In this document: positions 17,277-27,009 of the stretch, piece by piece
How positions within the stretch are numbered: position 1 is the first letter of the stretch
How the letters are laid out: each line of letters begins with the position of its first letter
Assembly (NCBI GenBank): GCA_049116315.1
Contig: JAGDZD010000010.1
Location: forward strand, 37,190-101,189
DNA: 64,000 nucleotides
From: Thalassobius sp049116315
GTDB lineage: Bacteria; Pseudomonadota; Alphaproteobacteria; Rhodobacterales; Rhodobacteraceae
Direction of reading: 5' to 3'
The notes under the pieces: model-generated
Databases searched by the model: none
The model's input: only the letters and a program-made list of their open reading frames with translations
What the model was told of the DNA's origin: nothing
Program-made: the position numbers and the translations under genes

Positions 17277-18800
17277 ATGTCAGACCGACACTCCGTGGTG
17301 CTGAAACTTAGGCAGACTCTTCGCTCTGCCATCACTGGACCACATATCCTTGCGTTTCTGCCTGCCATTGTGCTTGGCGCGTTTTGGGCGGGCGGGGAAA
17401 CGTGGCTGTTGGCTGTATCACTGGGTATGCCAGCTGTTTTTGCGATGGCAGGTGGCTTTAGCCAATGGTCCACGCAGGCCTATCCGCCTGATGTCCCGCT
17501 CAAACTAGAAGACATGGTGATACGCCAGTTGACGCTTGCCGGGCGTCGACGCCAAAACATGGCCTGTTTTCTGTTGCAGATTGATGATTTTGATCAGCTG
17601 ATTGATCACCATGGGCTGGCTGCCTCGCAAACGGTGACGCGTCGCATTGTGGATCGAATCGGATCAACCCTGCGCCAAGGGGATCTGATCATGCGCAGCG
17701 ACCATGGCCAGTTTTCCATCGTGACCCTGCCAATGCAGACCCTCACCATCGAGGTGGCAATCCAACTGGCCCGCCGTATTCAGGACGCCGTCGAAGAACC
17801 GATTTCGATCGACGCCTCAAGCCTTTATGTCTCCTGCTCGATTGGCTTTGTCATCGATCAACAGATCGCTGATCCAACCGCCTTGCAATTGATAGATGCA
17901 GCCGAAGCCGCATTGGAAGACGCCCGAACCAATGGCGCATCCTCGATACGGGCCTATGCACCGACAATGCGCGCCGCTCAGATCAGTCGTGACGCTCTGT
18001 TGGCGGATGCCGAAACGGCACTGGAAAACGGGGAAATTCACCCCTGGTTTCAGCCTCAGGTTTCCACAGACACGGGCTTGATCACCGGTTTTGAGGCTCT
18101 GGCCAGATGGAGTCACCCCACACGTGGCGTCGTTCCCCCATCTGACTTTTTGCCACTTCTTGAACGCCATGGCCTGATGGAACAGTTAGGGCAGGTCATT
18201 TTAACAAAGGCACTATTGGCGTTGGCTCAATGGGACCGGGCGGGATTTACCATTCCTTGCGTTGGGGTGAACTTCTCCCCAGCTGAGCTGCGAAATCCAA
18301 AGCTGTCAGAACGTATCATGTGGGAACTCGACCGGTTCGACCTGCCGGCGCATCGTCTCGGGATCGAAGTGCTGGAAACGGTGGTTGCCGCCTCACCGGA
18401 TGATGTTGTTGCGCGCAATATCAACGGTCTTGCGGATCTCGGCTGCCCCATTGATCTGGATGATTTTGGCACGGGTCATGCCTCCATTTCTTCGATCCGG
18501 CGCTTTGCCGTGCAGCGGCTCAAGATCGACAGATCATACGTGACCAGCGTCGACAAAGACCCTGAACAACAACGCATGATTTCTGCGATTTTGACCATGG
18601 CGGAACAGCTTGATCTGAAAACCGTGGCCGAAGGTGTGGAAACACCGGGCGAGCATGCGATGCTGTCGCAGCTGGGCTGCACCCATGTTCAGGGCTATGG
18701 GATCGCCCGCCCAATGCCCTTTGAACAAACCTTGGATTGGATTCGCGCCCATCAGGCAAAATTGGCCAAGACCCCGTCCATTGGTCGCCAGACGGGCTAA
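17277..18800 (+). CDS. Cyclic-di-GMP phosphodiesterase (EAL) with degenerate GGDEF domain
   Basis: A 507-residue protein: two N-terminal membrane helices (about 22-65), a GGDEF-like domain (about 85-220) and an EAL domain (about 240-500). The GGDEF signature is replaced by SDHGQF, so cyclase activity is not expected. The EAL domain keeps its catalytic set: EALARW, VNFSPAEL, EVLE, DDFGTGHAS, KIDRSYV, AEGVET and QGYG. It should hydrolyse c-di-GMP, with the GGDEF part regulatory. It sits inside the otherwise housekeeping rpmH-yidC neighbourhood. Confidence 0.93.
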   Translation: MSDRHSVVLKLRQTLRSAITGPHILAFLPAIVLGAFWAGGETWLLAVSLGMPAVFAMAGGFSQWSTQAYPPDVPLKLEDMVIRQLTLAGRRRQNMACFLLQIDDFDQLIDHHGLAASQTVTRRIVDRIGSTLRQGDLIMRSDHGQFSIVTLPMQTLTIEVAIQLARRIQDAVEEPISIDASSLYVSCSIGFVIDQQIADPTALQLIDAAEAALEDARTNGASSIRAYAPTMRAAQISRDALLADAETALENGEIHPWFQPQVSTDTGLITGFEALARWSHPTRGVVPPSDFLPLLERHGLMEQLGQVILTKALLALAQWDRAGFTIPCVGVNFSPAELRNPKLSERIMWELDRFDLPAHRLGIEVLETVVAASPDDVVARNINGLADLGCPIDLDDFGTGHASISSIRRFAVQRLKIDRSYVTSVDKDPEQQRMISAILTMAEQLDLKTVAEGVETPGEHAMLSQLGCTHVQGYGIARPMPFEQTLDWIRAHQAKLAKTPSIGRQTG

Positions 18801-18914
18801 AACCGCACCTAAACACCGCCGATAAGACCCAAAACATGGGAATCCGCTTGACCTTTGGAGCTGCACTCTGTTGAACCGGCACCGACGAATACCAAGGACA
18901 GGCACCCACTTCCC

Positions 18915-20714
18915 ATGGATAATCAGAATAAAAATCTACTTCTGGCAACTGCGCTCAGCTTTGCTGTGATCCTCGTATGGTTTGTGCTGTTTCCGCCGCC
19001 TACCGCAACGGTCGATGATGTGCCCGCTGAAACACTTGCCGCGCCAGTTGCGCCAGTGGTTTCCAGCCCCGCAGCAGAGGCCGCCGCCGCGGCAACAGCA
19101 GCGGTTGAAACCGCCGCAGACGCTCCGCGCGTGACAATCGAAACAGATCGCGTCAAAGGCTCGATCTCTTTGATGGGTGGTCGCGTTGATGAACTGGCGC
19201 TGAAAGATTACCGCGAAACACTGGACGCAGGTTCAGACATCGTAACCGTCTTTTCCCCGTCAAACAGTGCGACCCCCTATTATGCGCTGTTTGGTTGGGC
19301 TGCAGGTCAAGGGTTGGCGCCAGACTTGGTGCCAGGCGCCAACACACTTTGGTCGCTTGAAAGCGGTGCCACTCTGTCCGTCGACAGCCCCATCACTTTG
19401 GCTTGGGACAATGGCGCAGGCCTGACATTCCGCCGTGAAATGGCCATTGACGAAAACTACCTGTTCTCGATCAATCAGACCGTTGAAAACACAGGTGCAG
19501 GCACAGTTACGCTGGCCCCTTACGGCGTCATCGCGCGCCACGGCGAACCACAAGACATCAAAAACTTCTTCATTTTGCATGAAGGTTTGATTTCGATGGC
19601 TGACGGCGAGTTGAGCGAAACCAACTACGACGACGTTGTGGATTATGCCTATGACCCCCGTGAGGGCAGCCGCGCCGAAGTCACACAGGTGACCAGCGAC
19701 GGCTGGACTGGCTTTACAGATCACTACTGGATGACGGCTCTGGCGCCAATTTCTGGCTCGGCGTTTAAATCCGTGACCAAATATGACGACGCGCGCGACA
19801 TCTACCAAACCGAGGCCGTGCTGCAGACCCGCACCCTTGCGCAAGGAGAGACACTCTCGTCCGAGATCAACCTGTTTGCGGGTGCCAAAGAATGGGAAGC
19901 GATTCGCAACTACCAGAACCAAGGTGGCATTGACCGTTTCTTGGAATCGATTGACTGGGGTTGGTTCTTCATGCTGACCAAGCCGATCTTCTGGCTGCTG
20001 CACACGCTGAATGGGTTCCTGGGCAACATGGGCTGGGCGATTATCGGCCTGACCATCGTGATCAAGGCGATCGTCTTCCCGCTGGCCTATAAATCTTATG
20101 CCTCGATGGCCAAGATGAAAGAGCTTCAGCCCAAGATGGAAGAGCTGAAGAAGGCCGCCGGTGACGACCGCCAGCAGATGCAGAAATCCATGATGGAGCT
20201 GTATAAGCGGGAAAAAGTGAACCCGGCATCGGGCTGCTTGCCACTGCTGATCCAAATCCCGATCTTCTTTTCGCTCTATAAGGTGATCTTTGTAACGCTC
20301 GAATTGCGTCACGCCCCTTGGCTGGGCTGGCTCACCGACCTGAGCGCCCCTGATCCAACATCGATCCTGAACTTGTTTGGCCTGCTGCCGTTTGCAGCCC
20401 CAGATCCAGACTCGCTTGTGGCGCTGATCTCGCTGGGCATCTTGCCGATCTTGCTGGGGATCTCGATGTGGTTGCAGCAGAAACTGAATCCGGCACCAAC
20501 AGATCCAACACAACAGATGATCTTTGCTTGGATGCCTTGGGTCTTCATGTTCATGTTGGGCAGCTTTGCCAGCGGTCTGGTTCTGTACTGGATCACCAAC
20601 AACACGATCACCTTTGCGCAGCAGTATCTGATTATGCGCAGTCATGGCTACAAGCCGGATGTCTTCGGCAATATCCGCAGAAGCTTCCAAAAGAAGAAAA
20701 CCGAGAAGAAATGA
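18915..20714 (+). CDS. yidC: Membrane protein insertase YidC (Oxa1 family)
   Basis: A 599-residue insertase from the ATG at 18915 (MDNQNKNLLLATALSFAVIL); a frame from 18855 adds an unlikely hydrophilic leader. N-terminal anchor helix, a low-complexity Ala/Thr/Val linker, a large periplasmic domain (about 80-350), then the conserved Oxa1 core with about five helices, including GCLPLLIQIPIFFSLYKV and the C-terminal region with PWVFMFMLGSFASGLVLYW. Inserts inner membrane proteins alone or with SecYEG. The stop overlaps the MOSC gene start. Confidence 0.97.
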   Translation: MDNQNKNLLLATALSFAVILVWFVLFPPPTATVDDVPAETLAAPVAPVVSSPAAEAAAAATAAVETAADAPRVTIETDRVKGSISLMGGRVDELALKDYRETLDAGSDIVTVFSPSNSATPYYALFGWAAGQGLAPDLVPGANTLWSLESGATLSVDSPITLAWDNGAGLTFRREMAIDENYLFSINQTVENTGAGTVTLAPYGVIARHGEPQDIKNFFILHEGLISMADGELSETNYDDVVDYAYDPREGSRAEVTQVTSDGWTGFTDHYWMTALAPISGSAFKSVTKYDDARDIYQTEAVLQTRTLAQGETLSSEINLFAGAKEWEAIRNYQNQGGIDRFLESIDWGWFFMLTKPIFWLLHTLNGFLGNMGWAIIGLTIVIKAIVFPLAYKSYASMAKMKELQPKMEELKKAAGDDRQQMQKSMMELYKREKVNPASGCLPLLIQIPIFFSLYKVIFVTLELRHAPWLGWLTDLSAPDPTSILNLFGLLPFAAPDPDSLVALISLGILPILLGISMWLQQKLNPAPTDPTQQMIFAWMPWVFMFMLGSFASGLVLYWITNNTITFAQQYLIMRSHGYKPDVFGNIRRSFQKKKTEKK

Positions 20715-21460
20715 CGCATCTCGCTCATATCCATCGCCATCCGATCAAATCGATTGGCTATGAAGTTCTTACAAGCACGTCCCTGTCTCAGGGGCGTGTC
20801 TTGCCTTTTGACCGTCTGTGGGCCGTGGCCCATGAGGCCGCAAAATTTGATGGCCAGCCGACGCAATGGGTGGCCAAACACAATTTCCTGCGCGGTGTTG
20901 CGGGCTCTGAGTTGATGGCGGTCAAAGCCACGCTTGATGAGACCACACAGCAGATCACCCTGTCACATCCTGCGGCCCAAACGATCACGCTTGCTCCCAA
21001 GGACGATGGCGATCAGCTGATTGCGTGGTTATTGCCATTGTGGCCAGAAAACCGTCCGGGACCAGACCGTGTCGTGTCCCTTTCCGACGGCGCCTTGATC
21101 GATGTGCCCGAACCTTATGTCTCGATTGCCAGCACCGCCTCTCTGACGGCGCTCAGCGCGGATATGCAACAAGATCTGTCGATGCATCGCTTCCGTGGCA
21201 ATCTATGGGTTGAGGGCTGGAACGCCTTTGAAGAGCTCGACATGGTTGGGCAGACCGTCCGCATTGGGGCTTGTGAGCTTAAGATCGAAGCGCGGATCAA
21301 GCGCTGTCGGGCGACGACCGGCAACCCGGACACCGGTAAGGTGGATGCCGAAACCTTAGACGCGCTAAACGCCAACTATGGTCATCAGGACTTTGGCGTT
21401 TACGCCCGCGTCATGACATCTGGCACTGTGGCGCTCAACGACCAAGTAGAGGTTCTATAA
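20711..21460 (+). CDS. MOSC domain-containing protein
   Basis: A 249-residue protein starting at the ATG (20711) that overlaps the yidC stop in ATGA; the frame is open further upstream but that is inside yidC. An N-terminal MOSC beta-barrel (HIHRHPIKSIGYE) precedes a MOSC domain with the conserved late cysteine (RIKRCRATTGNPDTG). MOSC proteins carry sulfur or bind molybdenum cofactor in enzymes such as amidoxime reductases; the substrate here is unknown. Translationally linked to yidC and engB. Confidence 0.92.
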   Translation: MTHLAHIHRHPIKSIGYEVLTSTSLSQGRVLPFDRLWAVAHEAAKFDGQPTQWVAKHNFLRGVAGSELMAVKATLDETTQQITLSHPAAQTITLAPKDDGDQLIAWLLPLWPENRPGPDRVVSLSDGALIDVPEPYVSIASTASLTALSADMQQDLSMHRFRGNLWVEGWNAFEELDMVGQTVRIGACELKIEARIKRCRATTGNPDTGKVDAETLDALNANYGHQDFGVYARVMTSGTVALNDQVEVL

Positions 21461-22110
21461 TGCAGTTGCCCTTTCCCCTTGTTGACGCGCCCGACGACGT
21501 CAGCCGCGAAAAAGGCCGCAAGCTTTTTGCCGGAGAAACCGACTTTGTCAAAGGTGTGGTTGCCATGTCTGGCCTACCGCCGTCTGACCGGTTGGAGGTC
21601 TGCTTTGCAGGGCGATCCAACGTTGGCAAATCCAGCCTGATCAACGCTCTTACCGGACGAAAAGGTCTGGCGCGGGCCTCGAACACTCCCGGCCGAACAC
21701 AAGAGATCAACTTCTTCACGGCCGGCGAAGAGCACTACCTTGTCGACTTGCCCGGCTACGGGTTTGCAAACGCACCGGTTGCGGTTGTTGAAAAGTGGCA
21801 GCGCCTGCTCAAGCAATATCTTTCTGGGCGGCAATCGTTGCGCCGGGCCTTTGTGCTGATTGACGCCCGTCACGGAGTCAAACCGGTCGACGAAGAAATC
21901 ATGAGCCTGCTGGACAGCTCGGCCGTGACCTTTCAGTGCGTTTTGACCAAAGCGGACAAGGTCAAAGAGAAAGACAAGGAGCCGATGCTGGCCCAAGTCC
22001 GTAGCAAATTGTCGCAACACCCTGCTGCCTTCCCAGAGATGGTCTTGACCTCCAGTGAAAAAGGCGACGGTATAGCAGAGCTGAGATCGATTATCGCAGG
22101 ACTGGTGTGA
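21460..22110 (+). CDS. engB: Ribosome biogenesis GTP-binding protein EngB/YsxC/YihA
   Basis: A 216-residue small GTPase needed for late assembly of the 50S subunit. G1 GRSNVGKSS, G2-region NTPGRTQ, G3 DLPGYG, G4 TKAD and G5 SS(E)KGDG are in place. The ATG overlaps the preceding stop (TAATG) and its own stop overlaps the next start (GTGA). Confidence 0.96.
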   Translation: MQLPFPLVDAPDDVSREKGRKLFAGETDFVKGVVAMSGLPPSDRLEVCFAGRSNVGKSSLINALTGRKGLARASNTPGRTQEINFFTAGEEHYLVDLPGYGFANAPVAVVEKWQRLLKQYLSGRQSLRRAFVLIDARHGVKPVDEEIMSLLDSSAVTFQCVLTKADKVKEKDKEPMLAQVRSKLSQHPAAFPEMVLTSSEKGDGIAELRSIIAGLV

Positions 22111-22463
22111 CCCGACTGATTGCCACATTTGCTGTATTGGCGCTGACATTGCTCAGCGCAATCCCACAGGGTTGGATGACAACCTCTGTGGGTGGCAAAA
22201 TGCTGTTGGTGATCTGTACCGGTGACGGACCTGTTGAAATGCTGGTGGATGTGGGTGACCATGATCCCGCCTCAGAAGAGCCCCAAGACCACGGGCCCTG
22301 CGCTTTTGCGGGCCTGGGTGATTTGGCAGACCGGCCGCAATATGCGCTGCTGAAACTCCAAAACACCGGCGTCACGCAACGCTGGGATCATCTGGACTTT
22401 ACCCATGCCAGCGCCGGTTTCCACCGCCGCTATGATGCACGCGGTCCCCCCCAACACTCCTGA
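22107..22463 (+). CDS. DUF2946-like small exported protein
   Basis: A 118-residue protein with a hydrophobic N-terminus (LIATFAVLALTLLSAIPQGWM) and a segment MLLVICTGDGPVEMLVD...CAFA that resembles DUF2946, a family often found next to metal-uptake genes. The GTG start overlaps the engB stop (GTGA). A PepSY gene follows, consistent with a metal or heme link, but function is unknown. Confidence 0.65.
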   Translation: MTRLIATFAVLALTLLSAIPQGWMTTSVGGKMLLVICTGDGPVEMLVDVGDHDPASEEPQDHGPCAFAGLGDLADRPQYALLKLQNTGVTQRWDHLDFTHASAGFHRRYDARGPPQHS

Positions 22464-22537
22464 ACTACCTTCACAATTCAATTGATTGCAGCCCGCGCCA
22501 TTTGGCGGTTCGGGCAAGGTAAGACTATGGAGTCTCT

Positions 22538-23923
22538 ATGCAAAATCCGACACAAGACAGCGCAACGCTGTCGCAAAAATTCTATTTCGCCGCATGGCGT
22601 TGGCACTTTTACGCCGCGCTTTATGTCATTCCATTTTTGTTGATCGCTGCCGTCACCGGCATGGCGATGATGTATCTGACGGTCTTTGACGGTCGCGACG
22701 GCGAGAAAATTGCCGTCACGCCAATAGGCGAGGCCATCGCCCCGTCGCAACTGGCTGAAACTGTTGTGCAGGCCCAGCCCGGCACCGTGGTCGAATGGAT
22801 TGGCCCGAAATCCGAAACGCTGGCCACGGTGTTTCGCGTCAGCACTGACGCAGGTCAGCGTCTGGTTGCTGTGGATCAATACTCTGGCGAGGTGCTTGAA
22901 ATTTGGAACCGGCGCGAGGGCTGGTATGACTTTGTCGACAACATCCATTCAGACCTGCTGTTGGGCACCACCGGCGACCGGATGATCGAAATCGCGGCGG
23001 GCTTGGGTCTGATCATGGTGCTCACAGGTCTCTACCTGTGGTGGCCCCGCGGTGATACAAAATCCATTCTGGTGCCAAACCTGCGGGCCCGTGGGCGCGC
23101 ACTGTGGAAATCTCTCCATGCGGTCATTGGCTTCTGGATCTCTGCCTTGTTGGTCATTTTTCTAATCTCAGGCCTCAGCTGGGCTGGGATCTGGGGCGGG
23201 AAATTTGTCCAAGCCTGGAGCAGTTTTCCCGCCGAAAAATGGAGCAACGTGCCGCTGTCGGATGAGACACATGCCAGCATGAACCACGGCGCCATCGAAG
23301 ATGTGCCTTGGGCGCTGGAACAGACCCTGATGCCTGCTTCGGGATCCGCGGCGGGGATCGACGGTCTGCCTGCAGGCACGCCGGTCAGCATCGACAGCGT
23401 GATCGTGCTGGGCAAGGCGCTGGGTCTGCCGGGGCGGTTCCGCGTGGCCTATCCGCGCGATGAAACGGGCGTTTGGACACTCAATCGCGATTCCATGAGC
23501 GGCGATTCCAGCGATCCTTTTGGGGATGCGACAATCCACGTGGATCAATACACCGGCAAGATCTTGGCGGATGTACGCTTTGACGACTACTCGGCGATGG
23601 GCAAAGCAATGGCCGTAGGGGTTCCGTTCCACATGGGTCTGATGGGTTGGTGGAGCTTGACGCTCAACACCGTGTTTTGCCTCTCGGTCATCTTTGTGTC
23701 GATCTCTGGGGTGATCATGTGGCTGAAACGCCGCCCCTCTCGCGCCGGCCGCTTGGCGGCCCCCCCTTCCCCCTCTGAAATGCCGCATTGGAAGGGTGCT
23801 ATGCTGGTGGGCCTGTTTTTGGCACTGGCCTTCCCACTGGCGGGGCTGACCTTCCTTGCGGTCATGGCCTTTGATGTTCTGATCCTACAGCGCATCCCGT
23901 TGCTGAGACGGGTTCTGAACTAA
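22538..23923 (+). CDS. PepSY domain-containing inner membrane protein
   Basis: A 461-residue PepSY-associated membrane protein with four main membrane regions (about 30-50, 150-175, 195-215 and 370-395) and a further hydrophobic hairpin near the C-terminus. Conserved motifs include WHFYAALYVIPF, LLLGTTGDRMIE, LHAVIGFW and FHMGLMGWW. Members are often encoded beside TonB-dependent siderophore receptors and may reduce ferric siderophores; no receptor gene is present here. The ribosome site GGAG precedes the ATG. Confidence 0.85.
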   Translation: MQNPTQDSATLSQKFYFAAWRWHFYAALYVIPFLLIAAVTGMAMMYLTVFDGRDGEKIAVTPIGEAIAPSQLAETVVQAQPGTVVEWIGPKSETLATVFRVSTDAGQRLVAVDQYSGEVLEIWNRREGWYDFVDNIHSDLLLGTTGDRMIEIAAGLGLIMVLTGLYLWWPRGDTKSILVPNLRARGRALWKSLHAVIGFWISALLVIFLISGLSWAGIWGGKFVQAWSSFPAEKWSNVPLSDETHASMNHGAIEDVPWALEQTLMPASGSAAGIDGLPAGTPVSIDSVIVLGKALGLPGRFRVAYPRDETGVWTLNRDSMSGDSSDPFGDATIHVDQYTGKILADVRFDDYSAMGKAMAVGVPFHMGLMGWWSLTLNTVFCLSVIFVSISGVIMWLKRRPSRAGRLAAPPSPSEMPHWKGAMLVGLFLALAFPLAGLTFLAVMAFDVLILQRIPLLRRVLN

Positions 23924-23972
23924 CCAAAGCACCTTGGGGAGTGATCTTGAGGAGCGCTCCCCACAGGCTTCC

Positions 23973-23990
23973 CCTCCCCCTTTGGGGAGG
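23973..23990. terminator. Stem-loop between PepSY and SDR genes
   Basis: CCTCCCC and GGGGAGG pair around a short loop between two convergent genes. It lies in a very G+C-rich 220-base spacer that shows no other feature. Confidence 0.4.
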
Positions 23991-24145
23991 GTCAGGGAGG
24001 GGGTCTAGGCGTCGTGTCGCGCGGGCAACCGCGCGCCCGCGGGATCAACGGCGGAGCCAAGCAGAGGCCGGCCCAAGCTGAGGCCTCAAGCCGAAGGATC
24101 AGCCCCGTGGCCAAATCCTCTGGTGCCCGCGCGTTTCAAGCCCGC

Positions 24146-24880
24146 TTACACGTGCTGGCCGCCATTCACTTCAATCTCGGTCCCTGAAATGTAGGACGAC
24201 GCATCCGAGCATAAGAAGAAGATCGTATTGGCCACTTCACTGGTCTGCCCCAATCGGCGCAATGGGATATCTTCCGCAAGCTTATCTGTGCCCGGCGACA
24301 GAATTGCCGTTTCGATCTCGCCCGGGGCAATTGCGTTCACCCGCACACCCAGGGGCCCAAAATCATTCGCCATCTCGCGTGTCAGCGCCGTCAGCGCCGC
24401 CTTAGAGGTGGCATAGGCCGCCCCGGCAAACGGATGCACGCGGTAGCCCGCAATCGAAGTCACATTGACCACAGCCCCTTTGGCTTCGGCCAGCTCTTCT
24501 CGCAGCCCCCGCGCCAGCACAACCGACGAAAAGAAATTCACATGGAACACTTGGCCCCATGTCATCAGATCGGTGTCCAGCGTATTCAAACGCCCGCCAT
24601 CCGGCGCCTTTGGGGAAATGCCGGCGTTGTTCACCAAAGCATCCAATCGACCGTCCAGTCGGTCCCGTATTTCCTCAACCTTGTTGATGGTATCCGTTGG
24701 GTCGGACAGGTCGATTTGGATATGGTTGTCCTCTCCTCCGCCCCAAGGGCATTCTGCCGGGAACGGGGCGCGTGAACAGGTCAGCACCCGCCATCCTTCG
24801 CGGTTGAACCGGCGGACCGTGGCATGGCCGATCCCGCGACTGGCCCCCGTCAGCAACAGCGTTTTTTGTCGTTTGCTCAT
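24146..24880 (-). CDS. Short-chain dehydrogenase/reductase
   Basis: A 244-residue classical SDR from the ATG at 24880, behind AAGGGTGATCGAG; an extended frame from 24949 adds an atypical leader. Cofactor motif TGASRGIG, NNAG, catalytic Ser in VNVTSIAG and YATSK are present, as is the C-terminal GTEIEVNGGQHV typical of FabG-like SDRs. The substrate cannot be told. It is divergent from argB. Confidence 0.92.
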   Translation of the reverse strand: MSKRQKTLLLTGASRGIGHATVRRFNREGWRVLTCSRAPFPAECPWGGGEDNHIQIDLSDPTDTINKVEEIRDRLDGRLDALVNNAGISPKAPDGGRLNTLDTDLMTWGQVFHVNFFSSVVLARGLREELAEAKGAVVNVTSIAGYRVHPFAGAAYATSKAALTALTREMANDFGPLGVRVNAIAPGEIETAILSPGTDKLAEDIPLRRLGQTSEVANTIFFLCSDASSYISGTEIEVNGGQHV

Positions 24881-24995
24881 CTCGATCACCCTTTTGACGT
24901 GCTGCGACCCTATCATCCCGCCCCCCAAGTACAACGGGACACTTGGCACTGCCCCACGAAGCCGTTAACAGGGAAGCGACTTTTAGGACCGGATA

Positions 24996-25886
24996 ATGAA
25001 GAAGCAGAACATGAACCGCGATTGGATTGCCACGGCCCGGACCCTGTCCGAGGCTCTTCCTTACCTTCAGCGCTTTACCGGCGCCGTTGTTGTCGTCAAA
25101 TTTGGCGGCAACGCCATGGGCGACGATGATGCGATGGCGGAATTTGCGCGCGATATGGTTCTGATGCGACAAGTGGGTGTGAACCCAGTGGTGGTGCATG
25201 GTGGTGGCCCGATGATCAACGCTATGTTGGACAAACTGGGCATCCAAAGCGAATTTGTGCGCGGCAAGCGCGTCACCGACAAAGCCACCGTCGAAGTTGT
25301 CGAAATGGTTTTGGCTGGCATGGTCAACAAACGTATTGTTCAAGCGATCAATGACGAAGGTGGCCGCGCGGTTGGCATTTCAGGCAAAGACGACAAATTG
25401 ATGGTTTGCCACGCAGATGATCCCGAACTGGGCTTTGTCGGCAAACCAGTCGAAATGAACGTGCAGGTGATCCGTGATCTCTATGACGCAGGGATCATTC
25501 CAGTGATCGCCCCTGTGGGCACCGGGCAAAACGACAATGAGACCTTCAATGTCAACGGAGACACTGCTGCGGGCGCCATCGCCGGGGCGTTGCAAGCAGA
25601 TCGCTTGTTGTTGCTGACCGATGTGTCGGGTGTGAAAGACAGTTCTGGTGAGGTGGTCACTGAGCTGACACCAGAGAAAGTGCGCGAGTTTATCGCAGAT
25701 GGCACCATTGCTGGCGGGATGATCCCCAAGACAGAGACCGCTCTGGCCGCAATCGAAGCAGGCGTGCGCGCCGTGGTCATTCAGGACGGGCGCGTGCCCA
25801 ATGCCTGTTTGCTGGAACTCTTTACCGAGCATGGGGCGGGATCGATCATACGCACTCAAGGGCCCCGCCTGACGAATGCTGTTTGA
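24996..25886 (+). CDS. argB: Acetylglutamate kinase
   Basis: Phosphorylates N-acetylglutamate, the second step of arginine synthesis. A 296-residue amino acid kinase fold with VVKFGGNAMGD, VHGGGPMIN, the substrate strand FVRGKRVT and the nucleotide-binding ending (GGMIPKTETALAAIEAGVRAV cut into known segments GGMIPK and GVRAVVIQDGR). ATG at 24996 follows AGGA; an ATG at 25011 is an alternative five codons later. The 3' end overlaps the ferredoxin-like gene by 11 bp. Confidence 0.95.
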   Translation: MKKQNMNRDWIATARTLSEALPYLQRFTGAVVVVKFGGNAMGDDDAMAEFARDMVLMRQVGVNPVVVHGGGPMINAMLDKLGIQSEFVRGKRVTDKATVEVVEMVLAGMVNKRIVQAINDEGGRAVGISGKDDKLMVCHADDPELGFVGKPVEMNVQVIRDLYDAGIIPVIAPVGTGQNDNETFNVNGDTAAGAIAGALQADRLLLLTDVSGVKDSSGEVVTELTPEKVREFIADGTIAGGMIPKTETALAAIEAGVRAVVIQDGRVPNACLLELFTEHGAGSIIRTQGPRLTNAV

Positions 25887-26514
25887 TACCATTTCAGATG
25901 CCGCCACCGCGCGGCATCTGACCGTTTTGGGTGGCCTGCACCCAAAAGACAGGCCCAACATTGGCACTCTGCTGCTGTTGGGACCACACGAGCCAGAGTT
26001 CTGGCCTCAGTTTCAACGCAGCCCCGAAGCAACAGATGCCCAGCCAGATCCGATGGATCGCTGGTCCAAGCGCGTGGTCACAGCGTTGGCTGCTGATCTC
26101 GGGGCCGAGGCTGTGTTTCCCTTTGGTGGTCCGCCATTTGAACCCTTCATCGCTTGGGCGCTGCAAACAGGGCGAATTTGGACCTCCCCTGTTGGTCTGC
26201 TGGTGCATGACCGGGCAGGCCTGTTTGTCTCGTTCCGGGGGGCGCTGGCCTTTCGCGATCATATCCCCTTGCCCAAAGCGCCGCGCCAGTCCCCCTGTGA
26301 CAGCTGCGCGAGCCAACCATGTAAAGACGCCTGCCCCGTGGAAGCTTTGCAAGCGCAATCCTATGACGTCGCCGCCTGCAAATCTCATCTGCGCACTGCG
26401 GCGGGAGCCTCGTGCCTTGAGGCGGGCTGTTTGGCGCGACGGGCTTGCCCGCTCAGCGCAACCTATGGCAGGCTCGAGGCGCAATCCGCCTTCCATATGA
26501 AAGCCTTTTTATGA
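25876..26514 (+). CDS. 4Fe-4S ferredoxin-like protein
   Basis: A 212-residue protein with an N-terminal domain of unknown type (about 1-130) and a C-terminal iron-sulfur region: CDSCASQPCKDACP (CxxCx4CxxxCP) and a second, less regular Cys group (AACK...SCLEAGCLARRACP). The layout resembles the C-terminal ferredoxin part of epoxyqueuosine reductases without their corrin domain. Linked to argB by overlap and to the phosphatase by ATGA. Function unknown. Confidence 0.75.
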   Translation: MLFDTISDAATARHLTVLGGLHPKDRPNIGTLLLLGPHEPEFWPQFQRSPEATDAQPDPMDRWSKRVVTALAADLGAEAVFPFGGPPFEPFIAWALQTGRIWTSPVGLLVHDRAGLFVSFRGALAFRDHIPLPKAPRQSPCDSCASQPCKDACPVEALQAQSYDVAACKSHLRTAAGASCLEAGCLARRACPLSATYGRLEAQSAFHMKAFL

Positions 26515-27005
26515 CCCTTCGCTTGATCCTGATGCGCCATGCAAAATCTGATTGGGGCGACATCGATCAGCCTGATCATGACCGTGATTTGAACACCCGT
26601 GGCGTGCGTTCAGCGGCGGCGATGGGGGATTGGCTGCGCAGCAAAGACTATCTGCCTGATCACATCCTAAGCTCTGATGCGCAGCGCACGCGCGCAACCT
26701 GTGCCGAGCTTGCCCTCCCCCCAGATCCGCAGTTTTTACGCGCACTCTACTTGGCCTCATCAGAGGATATGTTGGCGACTTTACAACACGTTACAGAGGC
26801 CAAGACTGTCTTGATGCTGGGGCACAATCCCGGAATTGCCGATCTTGCCAGCCGGCTGCTCACTCAATTTCCTGACGACCCCGAGTTCACCCGCTATCCC
26901 AGCTGCGCCACCTCGGTGATCGCTTTTGATTGTGACACGTGGCGAGGCGCCCATTTGGAAACGGGCCACCTTTTGGATTTCATGGTTCCCAAGAGATTGC
27001 TTTAA
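26511..27005 (+). CDS. SixA-type histidine phosphatase
   Basis: A 164-residue protein from the ATG at 26511 that overlaps the previous stop (ATGA). It has the RHG-type catalytic motif LMRHAKSDW near the N-terminus and the second histidine in LMLGHNPG. Members remove phosphate from phosphohistidine proteins or small molecules. The target here is not evident. Confidence 0.88.
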   Translation: MTLRLILMRHAKSDWGDIDQPDHDRDLNTRGVRSAAAMGDWLRSKDYLPDHILSSDAQRTRATCAELALPPDPQFLRALYLASSEDMLATLQHVTEAKTVLMLGHNPGIADLASRLLTQFPDDPEFTRYPSCATSVIAFDCDTWRGAHLETGHLLDFMVPKRLL

Positions 27006-27009
27006 CCCT

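Noticed and set aside
17277..18800. Active diguanylate cyclase
   Set aside because: The GGDEF motif is replaced by SDHGQF; only the EAL half keeps its catalytic residues.
19260..20690. 476-codon minus-strand open frame inside yidC
   Set aside because: Antisense to a clear yidC gene, His/Gln-rich shadow composition, no ribosome site.
23924..24145. G+C-rich low-complexity repeat as mobile element remnant
   Set aside because: Only one short inverted repeat is visible, with no transposase fragment or target duplication.
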